Of a DNA stretch of 39,273 bases, positions 1 to 7,450 are shown one piece after another (within the stretch, counting starts at the first letter, position 1; every line of letters starts with the position of its first letter). The notes under the pieces were generated by a model. That model ran no database searches. It saw nothing but the letters and a program-made list of their open reading frames with translations, and was not told the DNA's origin. A program made the translations under genes and the position numbers. This DNA is from Anaerolineaceae bacterium (GTDB lineage: Bacteria; Chloroflexota; Anaerolineae; Anaerolineales; Anaerolineaceae). Where the stretch lies: contig PWSY01000147.1 of NCBI GenBank assembly GCA_003563055.1, positions 1-39,273 on the forward strand, in the 5' to 3' direction.

Positions 1-2
1 AG

Positions 3-899
3 CGGGTCATTGGTCAGGACGAAGCGGTCAGTGTCGTCTCCAATGCTGTCAGGAGAGCCCGCGCTGGACTACAAGACCCCAATCGCCCCATCGGGTCCTT
101 TATCTTCCTGGGCCCCACCGGCGTAGGTAAAACAGAACTCGCCCGAACCCTAGCTGAGTTCCTCTTCAATGATCAAGACGCCATGGTGCGCATCGATATG
201 AGTGAATACCAGGAAAAACACACCGTCAGCCGGCTGTTCGGCGCTCCGCCCGGGTATGTGGGTTTTGAAGAAGGTGGTCAACTCACCGAAGCCGTGCGAC
301 GGCGCCCCTACAGCGTAGTTCTGTTTGACGAAATCGAAAAAGCCCACCAAGAAGTGTTCAACACCCTCCTGCAGCTCCTGGATGACGGACGCTTGACAGA
401 TGGCCAGGGGCGCACGGTTGATTTTCGGAATACCGTCGTCATCATGACCAGCAACCTGGGCAGCGAGCTGTGGATGAGCGCGTTAGAAGACCAGAGACTG
501 GTCAAAGAGGTCTCGCGAGACCAGATCAACCGCCTGCTGCAGTCCCACTTCCGCCCGGAATTCCTCAACCGCATGGATGAGATCATCGTCTTCCATCCCC
601 TCACAAAGGAAGACCTGGCAAAAATCGTCGATATTCAGCTGGAACACGTGGCAAAATTGATGCAGCAGCGCGACCTGACCCTGACGGTTGACCGTGAAGC
701 CCGGGAATACCTGGCCGAAATCGGCTACGACCCGGATTTCGGCGCCCGCCCCCTCAAACGCACCATCCAACGTGAGGTCCAGGATCCGCTGGCATTGAAA
801 GTGGTCAGCGGCGAAATCAGCGAAGGGGACACGGTCAAGGTCACGCGCAGTGCGGATGGGCTTGCCTTTGAGACCCTCACCAGTCAGGAAACAGCTTAA
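3..899 (+). CDS. clpB: ClpB disaggregase, C-terminal part (5' end outside window)
   Basis: Cytoplasmic AAA+ chaperone that extracts polypeptides from aggregates with DnaK. The frame is open from the window edge, so the Met at 183 is internal and not a start. The visible 298 residues begin at RVIGQDEAV of the second nucleotide-binding domain. They contain Walker A (GPTGVGKTE), the pore-loop region ([13 protein letters not shown]), Walker B ([11 protein letters not shown]), a sensor segment (IMTSNLGS), the arginine-finger region ([11 protein letters not shown]) and the D2 small domain with the sensor-2 motif (GARPLKR). The combination [13 protein letters not shown] plus [16 protein letters not shown] is typical of ClpB rather than ClpA or ClpC, although without the N-terminal and middle domains ClpC cannot be excluded completely. 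The gene ends at a TAA followed by repeat-rich intergenic DNA. Confidence 0.93.
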   Translation, partial: RVIGQDEAVSVVSNAVRRARAGLQDPNRPIGSFIFLGPTGVGKTELARTLAEFLFNDQDAMVRIDMSEYQEKHTVSRLFGAPPGYVGFEEGGQLTEAVRRRPYSVVLFDEIEKAHQEVFNTLLQLLDDGRLTDGQGRTVDFRNTVVIMTSNLGSELWMSALEDQRLVKEVSRDQINRLLQSHFRPEFLNRMDEIIVFHPLTKEDLAKIVDIQLEHVAKLMQQRDLTLTVDREAREYLAEIGYDPDFGARPLKRTIQREVQDPLALKVVSGEISEGDTVKVTRSADGLAFETLTSQETA

Positions 900-905
900 T
901 CAAAA

Positions 906-960
906 CAATCCCCGGGGTTTAGTTTCCATCACAATCGCCATTATTAAAACCCCGGGGGTC
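906..960. repeat. CCCCGGGG-armed palindromic repeat, copy A
   Basis: Left arm ATCCCCGGGGTTT and right arm AAAACCCCGGGGGTC flank a core with CCATCACAATCGCCA. The same core and arms recur at 1141-1198 and 2326-2385, and separated arms occur at 3498-3587. The arms can pair into a GC-rich stem. It may be a small non-autonomous or REP-like element; this copy has lost the leading AAAGAC of the others. Confidence 0.75.
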
Positions 961-1009
961 ATGAAAAAATTATAATGCATTCTTATTGGTTTAGCGATAA
1001 AAATATTAT

Positions 1010-1057
1010 GAGACCTGGCGGTCAAACCCCTCGCTCGGTCAGGAGACCGGCGAGAAC
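1010..1057 (+). repeat. 48-bp inverted repeat, left copy
   Basis: Starts GAGACCTGGCGGTC and ends GAGACCGGCGAGAAC. By eye 42 of 48 bases match the reverse complement of 2218-2265. The unit is itself nearly palindromic around CTCGCTCGGTC / GAGACCGGCGAG, so it resembles REP/BIME-type units. The two copies bracket the broken radical SAM gene. Confidence 0.7.
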
Positions 1058-1140
1058 TAAGCTCTCACCAGTCTCTTAACCCCCAAAGCAGATCCGAGAT
1101 GGGCCAGATAATCCAAAATAGTTTCATTCAAAACGCAAAC

Positions 1141-1198
1141 AAAGACCCCCGGGGTTTCACGACCCATCACAATCCCCTTTTCAAAACCCCGGGGGTCT
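1141..1198. repeat. CCCCGGGG-armed palindromic repeat, copy B
   Basis: Begins AAAGACCCCCGGGGTTTC, has the core CCATCACAATCCCC and ends AAAACCCCGGGGGTCT. It is preceded by AAAACGCAAAC, a context shared exactly with copy C at 2326, so the homologous block extends at least 11 bases outside the hairpin. Confidence 0.8.
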
Positions 1199-1295
1199 CA
1201 GGATGATCAAATAAACCGAACCCGAGGTGTATTTATTGTAGAGTACAATTATCAGGCCCTTAATCAGGCAGTAGAAAAAGGAAAGTATAATTTTA

Positions 1296-2127
1296 ATGGT
1301 AATTCATCCGCTCACACAAAAAATAATTGACAATGTTTTTATTGGTAAAGCCCCAGACTATAAAGAATGTATTCATCTCCTTGACCTCAATCCTATTTCC
1401 TTTGAGGCTTCTCTGATCCGTGCCACAGCAGACTGGCTGACCAGAAAGCGTTTTGACAATCAAGCCATCCTTTTAGGCCAAATTGGGATTGAATCAGGCC
1501 CATGCCCCGGTGATTGTCAATTTTGCCATTATGGGGTGACCCATTACCCAGAAGAACATAAAAAGATGCCCATGGATGAGATTGTCACCCATGCTGTCTC
1601 CTTTACGTCCACAGGGGATTGATTCCGATCTCGATCCAGAAGATCGTGTCGAAACAATAGAAGCCATTCGGAAAGCAGGCATGGATTGGTATTATTGTTG
1701 TGAACCAATCGGGCCAGAACATACATCGCAGGAAATAGCCGATCAAATGTTTTTGGGAATCGAATTGGGGTGTTTCCAACACGCTGCCATGAGGCGAGTG
1801 CCTGTGCCGGGCACACCACTCAAGTCAAAGAGACAGATCTCAGAACTGCGTTTGGCTCAAATCGTTGCTGTCGTCACGCTTGCTTCACTTGCCTGCCCCG
1901 AGACAAAGACCATCGCAGTTCACGAACCTAATTCATTGGGTTTAGTGTCTGGAGCAAATACCATTTATGCTGAATCAGGCATAAACCCAAGAGATCAAAA
2001 GCAAAGAACTGAGGAAGGACGTGGATTAGATCTTTTACGCTGTCATCAAATGTTACTTGAGACAGGTTTCAGTGAATTATTATTAGGTGATGGCACCTCC
2101 AAACCAATCATTAACGCGATAAATTAG
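1296..2127 (+). pseudogene. BioB-like radical SAM protein, internal deletion and frameshift
   Basis: The first part (1296-1622, 108 codons) carries the radical SAM cluster motif CxxxCxxC as Cys70, Cys74 and Cys77 in GPCPGDCQFC. It then runs into a TGA. Homology-like sequence resumes in the +1 frame at about 1620 (DPEDRVETIEAIRKAGMDW, VPVPGTPL, GLVSGANTIYAESG) and continues to a TAA at 2127. In biotin synthase about 115 residues separate the first cluster Cys from the DxxxxTIEAIRKAG-like helix; here only about 47 do, so roughly 65-70 codons of the central barrel are missing besides the frame change. It belongs to the biotin synthase-related radical SAM group (BioB, HydE, PylB, HcgA-like); the substrate cannot be decided. 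It is not expected to be functional unless the break is a sequencing error. Confidence 0.8.
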
Positions 2128-2217
2128 TTCTCGCTAGTTTTTTACCCCTGGAGAGAAGTGGAACCCGCACCCTCTTTAGGTGGGGGCTGAAGCAAAGCGG
2201 AGAGGAGCCAGACCACT

Positions 2218-2265
2218 GTTCTCGCCGGTCTCCAGACCGAGCGAGGGACTTGACCTTAAGGTCTC
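2218..2265 (-). repeat. 48-bp inverted repeat, right copy
   Basis: Reverse-complement partner of 1010-1057 (42 of 48 matches by eye). It contains the perfect 12-base palindrome GACCTTAAGGTC, which is GACCTGGCGGTC in the left copy, and a near-palindromic CGGTCTCCAGACCG. Confidence 0.7.
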
Positions 2266-2325
2266 CAATGCGCGCGTTCTCGCCAATCGCCAGACTGAAC
2301 ATACAAAGCATAACAAAAACGCAAA

Positions 2326-2385
2326 CAAAGACCCCCGAGTTTTATTTTCCATCACAATCGCCACATCTTAAAACCCCGGGGGTCT
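2326..2385. repeat. CCCCGGGG-armed palindromic repeat, copy C
   Basis: Begins AAAGACCCCCGAGTTTT, has the core CCATCACAATCGCCA and ends AAAACCCCGGGGGTCT. Same orientation and same 5' context (AAAACGCAAAC) as copy B, so B and C form direct repeats about 1.2 kb apart around the radical SAM relic. Confidence 0.8.
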
Positions 2386-2581
2386 TTAGAATTTCCATTC
2401 ATTTGTTTTTACTAGTCACCAAAGCACGAGGAGTTCTTCAAGGAAAGTTCCAGCAAGAACCAGGAAAATCTCTATCTTATCCTCGTCGAAATTATGTTAG
2501 TATTAAATAAATCTTCAACCCAAAACAACCAACAATAACAGGCTCCTCAAACAACCCCCAATGCGGAAAAAGGCGGCTCAT

Positions 2582-3439
2582 ATGAACACAAAATTTCTCA
2601 AACTTGGCCTCACCATTTTTACCCTCTTTCTTTTATTAATCGCCTGCCACACCCTCGCGCCAAAGCCAACGGAACAACCCCCCACCGAGCCACCAGTCGA
2701 GGGCATTGGCCGCACCAGGGTCAATCCCAACGATGGCATGGGGATGGTCTATGTCCCTGCGGGTGAGTTCCTGATGGGCAGCGAAGATGAGCATGCCTCC
2801 TTAGATGAAAAACCAGAGCATCTAGTTTACCTGTCTGCCTATTGGATCTACCAGACCGAGGTCACCAACCAACAGTATCGCCAGTGCATTCTGGCGGGCG
2901 CCTGCCGGGGTGAGCTTGAAGATTACCCGGAGGACGACCATCCCGCCAATTACATTTTCCGTTGGATGGGATCGATGTATTGCAAATGGGCGGGGGGGCG
3001 CCTACCGACGGAAGCTGAATGGGAGAAAGCCGCTCGCGGCACAGACGGACGCAAGTACCCCTGGGGGAATGAACCCGTCACCGGTGAAAGGGCAAACTTC
3101 TGTGATGTCAACTGTCCTGAAGATGGCGCTGACAAATCTCAAGACGATGGCTATGCGCATACTGCGCCCGTGGGCAGCTACCCAGCCGGCGCCAGCCCCT
3201 ATGGGGCATTGGATATGGCCGGCAATGTGTGGGAATGGGTTTCAGATGGCTATGACCCCGAATACTACGCTGAATCCCCCTATCGTAACCCCACCGGCCC
3301 CAAAGATTATACTTACGACTCAATGCGCGGCGGGTCCTGGGCAGAGGATGCACGTTTCCAGAGGGTCACTTATCGGGGCAGAAACTACATGGGAATGATA
3401 TTTGACAACCTGGGCTTTCGCTGCGTGCACGAAGAATAA
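2582..3439 (+). CDS. SUMF1/FGE-fold lipoprotein
   Basis: Start chosen at 2582 because AAAAAGGCGG lies just upstream and the signal peptide begins MNTKFLKLGL; an upstream ATG at 2561 has no ribosome site. Residues 1-21 form a lipoprotein signal ending LLLIAC with Cys22 as the lipidation site, followed by a Pro/Thr/Glu linker. The rest is a formylglycine-generating-enzyme-type domain: MVYVPAGEFLMGS, a TEVTNQQYRQC block, RLPTEAEWEKAARG, YPWGN, LDMAGNVWEWVSDGY and MRGGSW. The C-terminal region lacks the paired catalytic cysteines of true FGE (only one Cys, in GFRCV), so it is probably a non-sulfatase-activating member that binds or modifies something at the outer face. Right arms of the CCCCGGGG repeats lie on both sides. 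Confidence 0.88.
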   Translation: MNTKFLKLGLTIFTLFLLLIACHTLAPKPTEQPPTEPPVEGIGRTRVNPNDGMGMVYVPAGEFLMGSEDEHASLDEKPEHLVYLSAYWIYQTEVTNQQYRQCILAGACRGELEDYPEDDHPANYIFRWMGSMYCKWAGGRLPTEAEWEKAARGTDGRKYPWGNEPVTGERANFCDVNCPEDGADKSQDDGYAHTAPVGSYPAGASPYGALDMAGNVWEWVSDGYDPEYYAESPYRNPTGPKDYTYDSMRGGSWAEDARFQRVTYRGRNYMGMIFDNLGFRCVHEE

Positions 3440-3440
3440 T

Positions 3441-3463
3441 GGCCTGTAACTTTTCTTACAGAC
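3441..3463. terminator. Possible hairpin after the SUMF1 lipoprotein gene
   Basis: CTGTAA and TTACAG pair around CTTTTC directly after the stop codon at 3439. There is no clear T run, so function as a terminator is uncertain. Confidence 0.3.
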
Positions 3464-3497
3464 CAATCGGATATACCTTTCATTAAACAGCAACCCA

Positions 3498-3587
3498 TTA
3501 AAACCCCGGGGGTCTAAAAATTTAACATTTCTTCAAACCAATCCACCATAGCCACCATTACAAGAGCAACCAAAGACCCCCAAGGTT
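3498..3587. repeat. CCCCGGGG repeat arms in outward order, copy D
   Basis: A right arm (TTAAAACCCCGGGGGTCT, about 3498-3515) is followed 55 bases later by a left arm (CAAAGACCCCCAAGGTTTCC, 3570-3589). The order is the reverse of copies A-C, so these are half-units of two adjacent elements or a rearranged one. The DNA between them includes CCACCATAGCCACCATTAC, loosely like the usual core. Confidence 0.55.
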
Positions 3588-3659
3588 TCCTATGCAAACA
3601 CCTCACGCAAGCCTCTCTTCTTTATTCTGAGAGCCTGAAGGGTTTGGCAAGCTCGGCAT

Positions 3660-4478
3660 TTACTGTTTCTTGACCAGCACCGTCTGAATCGGGTAGGGCA
3701 GGTCGATCTTGTGTTCCAGAGAAGCAGTGTTAATGGCTTTTAAAACCTCCGAGTGCACCTTCAATACACTGCTGTTTTGCTGGTCAATCCAGAAAAAAGC
3801 CGAAAGTGTCAGGGTGGACTCGTCCATAGACACAGCCTGTATCATTGGGATGGGTTCCGATTCCACTCCGGGTACTGATCGGATAGCTTGCAGAAAGATT
3901 TCCATGGCCCGATCAGCATCCTCCTCGTACCCCAACCCGATCCTCACCGTACGCCGTCGGAGTTTGGCAACCGACATATTCGTGATCGGGTTCTCAAAAA
4001 CCGACATGTTGGGGATGATCACCGTATCACCATCGAGGGTCTCAATCTCGATGTCTCGGATATTGATGCGGCGCACAATCCCGCTATGACCGGCGACCTC
4101 AATAAAATGGCCCATGTTAAAGGGCTGCCGATAGAGCAGGATTAGGCCTGAGATGAAATTCCTGGCAATATCCTGCAGTGCAAAGCCAATGGTGAAACCG
4201 GCAATCCCCAGTCCGGCGATAAACCCGGTCACGTTAAAATCCACCTGGTCCAGCGCTACAATCGTGCCAATGATCAGCACAGCCCAATGGGTTATCCGGT
4301 AAACCAGCTTTAGGATCTCATGGTTTTTAATCCGCCGGGCACTTAACCGCCTGGCCGCCCTAGCGATAAAACCAGCTCCAACCAGCGTCAGGATGAAGAT
4401 CACGATCCCCGATATCAATTTCGGTAAAAAAAGAAGAAATGCGGTCAGCCACTCCTGGAATATGGCTTGAAAATCCAT
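3660..4478 (-). CDS. Small-conductance mechanosensitive channel (MscS family)
   Basis: Predicted inner-membrane heptameric channel that opens on membrane tension to release solutes. The 272-residue protein is near the size of E. coli MscS (286). Membrane helices lie at about 9-40 and 59-80. The pore helix follows at about 85-115 as the Gly/Ala-rich GFIAGLGIAGFTIGFALQD, then the beta domain (GHSGIVRRINIRDIEIETLDGDTVIIPNMSVF) and a C-terminal alpha/beta domain ending TVLVKKQ. The start at 4478 (MDFQAIFQEW) is preferred because GGGAAAGGA precedes it; a TTG-initiated extension to 4526 adds a non-conserved segment. It is followed after about 130 bases by the LmbE-like gene upstream on the same strand. 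Confidence 0.9.
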   Translation of the reverse strand: MDFQAIFQEWLTAFLLFLPKLISGIVIFILTLVGAGFIARAARRLSARRIKNHEILKLVYRITHWAVLIIGTIVALDQVDFNVTGFIAGLGIAGFTIGFALQDIARNFISGLILLYRQPFNMGHFIEVAGHSGIVRRINIRDIEIETLDGDTVIIPNMSVFENPITNMSVAKLRRRTVRIGLGYEEDADRAMEIFLQAIRSVPGVESEPIPMIQAVSMDESTLTLSAFFWIDQQNSSVLKVHSEVLKAINTASLEHKIDLPYPIQTVLVKKQ

Positions 4479-4606
4479 GCTCAATCCTTTCCCAGCATCA
4501 ATACAGCCAGATAACGAACAACCCAATCATAATGGATGTTTTAAGCCAAGGCAATCATCCAGGCAGATTTTAGCGCAGCCATCAATGCAAAGGTAAAGGC
4601 TTGATT

Positions 4607-5491
4607 TCAGAGATCTTTGCTGTTTTCATAAAACAAGTCTTTTTGAACTTCTTGCAGCGCTAAAGGTTCAGGATAAGCCTGCATGAACAAATCTTTATGC
4701 CCGCCAAACAGCCAGGTGATCAACCCACGTAAACCTTTGTTCATGTCAGCCCCACCCTGGCTGGCGTGACACCGGCTGGCCTGATCTTTGATGCGCTTCA
4801 CCGGCCCATAATCAACCTTGACATGCACAGGGAAATCGACCTCTGTGATCGCCAACAAATCCACATCTTTATTGCGTCCAAATTGCCGTGGATCCTGCCC
4901 AAGCAAGCGCAGCACCCAGACAACAATTCTCAAAAAAGATCGGTTGATAGAGTGGAAATACAGTTTACCGGGACAAAAAGGTGCCAGGTCTTGGGGATCA
5001 TTAAACCCCGATTCACCAGCCAGGTCAAAAGCCTGCACGGTGGCCTGATGGATTGCAATATGGTCTGGGTGGCGATACCCGCCAATTGGGTCGAAGGTTA
5101 CTACCACATCCGGTCGGACCTGGCGGATCAAGTGGGCGACTTCTTGGGCGACTTTTTCAATCGGCTGGGCGGCCAGCGCTTTGGGATGCCCATTCGCCTC
5201 AGACCCAGGCATCCCCGAATCCCGGTAGTTTAAGAAATGAACCTGCCCGATCCCCAGCAGATCCGCTGCGCAACGCAGTTCCTGGGTGCGTAAACAGGCT
5301 GCGCTCTTAATCGTCTCTTTATATTCCGGATCAATCTCCCCTACCTCACCCCTGGTCGCGCAAATCAAGTGCACATCCACGTTCTGGCGGGCATACAGGG
5401 CTAATGTGCCGCCCATCCCAAAGGTTTCATCATCCGGGTGCGCCAGGACGCTTAACAGGATCTTGCCATTATGTTGTGGAATCTTTGCCAT
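4607..5491 (-). CDS. PIG-L/LmbE-family N-acetylglucosaminyl deacetylase
   Basis: Predicted zinc-dependent hydrolase that removes N-acetyl groups from GlcNAc-type conjugates (family includes BshB, MshB and PIG-L). The metal motif AHPDDE is at residues 17-22 and the second HPDH at 141-144, with GGxLALYARQNVDVHLICATRGEVGE between. Length 294 residues is usual. The C-terminal third (after about 190) is less conserved and has LFxExS-type endings seen in bacillithiol/mycothiol enzymes, but no thiol-pathway genes are nearby, so the substrate is open. Ribosome site is weak (GAGAATTGACTC before the ATG). Confidence 0.9.
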   Translation of the reverse strand: MAKIPQHNGKILLSVLAHPDDETFGMGGTLALYARQNVDVHLICATRGEVGEIDPEYKETIKSAACLRTQELRCAADLLGIGQVHFLNYRDSGMPGSEANGHPKALAAQPIEKVAQEVAHLIRQVRPDVVVTFDPIGGYRHPDHIAIHQATVQAFDLAGESGFNDPQDLAPFCPGKLYFHSINRSFLRIVVWVLRLLGQDPRQFGRNKDVDLLAITEVDFPVHVKVDYGPVKRIKDQASRCHASQGGADMNKGLRGLITWLFGGHKDLFMQAYPEPLALQEVQKDLFYENSKDL

Positions 5492-5609
5492 GAGTCAATT
5501 CTCGTCAAATTTTTAATTTTACAGCATTGGTTGCATGCTGAGATTGTTCTTAATCATACTCCCAAATTCTGGGTCAAAGAGTCATTTGTCTGAGGTTAGG
5601 GAAGTCTTC

Positions 5610-6443
5610 TTAACCGTCACTGAGAAAAACACCTGCCGGCCCATCTGGATTCAGAAACTCGATCATTTCATCCCAGGGGATCAACACAAACTGCGGCCCC
5701 GCTGCCCCTGGACCAACCTCGTAAGCATCAAAGTTGATTCGCAGTCCCTCCGGGAGGATATTCCAGTTCGGGCGCCGTCGCAAGACCTCTTCTGCAGTGC
5801 CAGGTTGGTAACCAAAATCACGGTTGAGCAGGGTCTCTTCAACAGCCGCCAAGATCATCCCCTGGTGATCTGCATCCGGCAAAAACAGGTCTCCTAATAA
5901 AAGGAATTCTCCGTCCCTGGCATCGTAAGTATAGGCAAAGGATACGGTGGCCGGCGAGGGTGAAATTGCCAAATAGGTCGTGATCGGCAGATAGATACTG
6001 ACCAAAGGATAGTCAGAATAAGTCAGGTCATAGCGGAGCTCCAATGTACTGATCCCTGGCATGGCATCTTCACCCCGTTGAGCTTCTCTTTCGGTCACAT
6101 CCGCTAAAAAGACTTCTCGGAGGACTTCTACCAGATATTCGATTTCTGCATTGAATGGCTTAACAACCGTATGGTGACCCTCCAGGAAGGGATAAAAAAG
6201 ATCAATTTCATAGGCAGGATCTTCCGATCTCTCCTGGATGATTTGCTCCGTTATAAAGATAGCCGGCTCAACAGTTGGTTCCGGTTCGGGGCTTTCGGTT
6301 GGCTGAATCTCCTCAAGGATGACTGCGGTCACCGCCTCTGTTGGCGCCTCAACAGTGTTTTCGATTACCTCGCTGATTGCACAGGCAACCAGTATTAAAT
6401 TCAAGCTGACGATCATCAACAATATCTTGATTGTTTTTTGCAT
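5610..6443 (-). CDS. Lipoprotein with DUF3298/RsiV-like C-terminal domain
   Basis: 277 residues. A signal peptide (MQKTIKILLMIVSLNLILVAC) gives Cys21 as the lipid anchor, then a long Glu/Pro/Thr linker to about residue 62. The folded part has YEIDLFYPFLEGH, a segment like the DUF4163/DUF3298 tandem (VSFAYTYDARDGEFLLLGDLF) and ends with GLRINFDAYEVGPGAAGPQFVLIPWDEM, the typical DUF3298 signature of extracytoplasmic RsiV-type domains. In RsiV this fold binds lysozyme; here there is no sigma factor or transmembrane anti-sigma region, so a sensor/binding role at the outer face is only inferred. A ribosome site AAAGGCAGG precedes the ATG. Confidence 0.8.
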   Translation of the reverse strand: MQKTIKILLMIVSLNLILVACAISEVIENTVEAPTEAVTAVILEEIQPTESPEPEPTVEPAIFITEQIIQERSEDPAYEIDLFYPFLEGHHTVVKPFNAEIEYLVEVLREVFLADVTEREAQRGEDAMPGISTLELRYDLTYSDYPLVSIYLPITTYLAISPSPATVSFAYTYDARDGEFLLLGDLFLPDADHQGMILAAVEETLLNRDFGYQPGTAEEVLRRRPNWNILPEGLRINFDAYEVGPGAAGPQFVLIPWDEMIEFLNPDGPAGVFLSDG

Positions 6444-6692
6444 AAGACCTGCCTTTCATGAAATTTGTATTACTGTACAATTGCTTTAAAAGAATTGCCC
6501 AGCATGGGGGGGACATGCCAGGCAATCTTCAGGGAGGAAACCACCAATCACGTCTAACAAAACGCTTAAGTCCTGCAGATTTCCTGGTGGAAGACACATG
6601 AAATACCAATAAATTGTTGTGTCTTTAGTAGTATCTTACTCGATTAACAAGCGTCTTACATTAAAATAACATTAGAGTTTACTAAGTTTACC

Positions 6693-7190
6693 TTATTTGT
6701 AGGATTTGTTTGGTCCTTCCGGGGAAGTTCCCTCCCTGAACATCTTCTCCCACATAGTCAACTCTGACTTGGTGAGCGATTGGTTGCGTGGGTCCAGCTC
6801 GGGTTCTTGATCAATTAAAGCTTGCCATTCGGCAGCAAAGGCCTCCGATGTAATGATCGCCGCATGAACAGCGCGTGCTGCCCGCTGCACCTGGCGGTCG
6901 GAGCTGACAACCTGATAATTTCGAGCACGCTTACCAAGCTGCTGCAAACGGGCCATAATGGCTTCATCTGCAGTATGCGCTTCAGGTACAAAATAGGCCC
7001 GTACCTGTCCAAAGCGTTGTTCACCCGATTGGCCTGCAGGGGCACGATCAAAGAAGACCTCCACAGTCTTGCGACGCAATCGGCAGTATTCCTGTAAGCG
7101 TGTCACCAACTTCATCTCATCTTCAGGGTCATCCAAGCTGATACCTGCCATCCGAGGGATCAGATTATGACCATCAATAATTATGCTCAT
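6693..7190 (-). CDS. NYN-domain protein (YacP-like predicted ribonuclease)
   Basis: 165 residues. The PIN-like NYN signature IIIDGHNLI is at the N-terminus, followed by RKTVEVFFDRAP, an acidic motif TADEAIMARLQ and VVSSDRQVQRAAR. These match YacP/Rae1-type proteins, which cut mRNA on ribosomes. The C-terminal tail (about 120-165) carries SKSELTMWEKMF-like helices often seen after NYN domains. It stands alone on the minus strand, divergent from the zinc-ribbon operon, with a hairpin repeat element in the shared upstream region. Its Shine-Dalgarno site is weak. Confidence 0.85.
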   Translation of the reverse strand: MSIIIDGHNLIPRMAGISLDDPEDEMKLVTRLQEYCRLRRKTVEVFFDRAPAGQSGEQRFGQVRAYFVPEAHTADEAIMARLQQLGKRARNYQVVSSDRQVQRAARAVHAAIITSEAFAAEWQALIDQEPELDPRNQSLTKSELTMWEKMFREGTSPEGPNKSYK

Positions 7191-7311
7191 GTGTTAATTC
7201 TAACGCATGGGGCAAGTTTATTTGGCCCATGTATAGGTTCAACCCCTCATCTTTTTTTACACCGTGAAAACATTGTTTCCCCACCACCCTTTGGGTTAAA
7301 ATAGAATAGTG

Positions 7312-7413
7312 GTAACTACTCAGGCAGCCCTGCTTCTGAAGGGAGGGGAGTGTTGTGTGGCGGCTTCGCCGCCACACAACACTCCCCTATTCCCTCGCAT
7401 GCTGAGTAGTTAC
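7312..7413. repeat. Long palindromic repeat element with 21-bp perfect hairpin
   Basis: The core stem 7344-7364 pairs perfectly with 7368-7388 around a 3-base loop (AGGGGAGTGTTGTGTGGCGG on the left side). Outside it, GTAACTACTCAG at 7312 pairs with CTGAGTAGTTAC near 7401, giving terminal inverted repeats. A related hairpin with similar right flank lies at 11735-11813, and the left-arm block ACTCAGGCAG...CTGAAGG recurs at 33324-33354 and, inverted, at 31066-31090. It sits between divergent genes, in the likely 5' leader of the zinc-ribbon operon. Confidence 0.85.
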
Positions 7414-7450
7414 TAATAGTGACTATTTACTAATTGAGGAGTTCTGATAT

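Larger units (their letters stand above)
900..1295. other. Repeat-rich intergenic region
   Basis: No convincing gene is present. It holds two copies of a CCCCGGGG-armed palindromic repeat (906-960 and 1141-1198) and one arm of a 48-bp inverted repeat (1010-1057) whose partner lies at 2218-2265 beyond the broken radical SAM gene. The last 90 bases are AT-rich and could hold the promoter of the radical SAM relic, with a Shine-Dalgarno-like AAAGGAAAG about 12 bases before the ATG at 1296. Confidence 0.6.
2128..2581. other. Repeat-rich intergenic region after the radical SAM relic
   Basis: Contains the right copy of the 48-bp inverted repeat (2218-2265) and copy C of the CCCCGGGG repeat (2326-2385). 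A GCTGAAGCAAAGCGGAG stretch near 2186 resembles the unit of the tandem repeat at 20111. Short frames here are translations of repeat DNA and I do not consider them genes. From about 2400 to 2560 I see nothing recognisable. Confidence 0.55.

Noticed and set aside
183-350. Met at 183 as the start of a short clpB-like gene
   Set aside because: The frame is open and clearly homologous (Walker A and upstream) back to base 3, so the gene begins outside the window.
2582-3439. Formylglycine-generating enzyme (sulfatase activator)
   Set aside because: The fold is that of SUMF1, but the paired catalytic cysteines of true FGE are missing.
900-3600. CRISPR array because of several similar palindromes
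   Set aside because: Spacing is irregular (from about 55 to over 1000 bases), units have different lengths, and there are no uniform spacers or cas genes.
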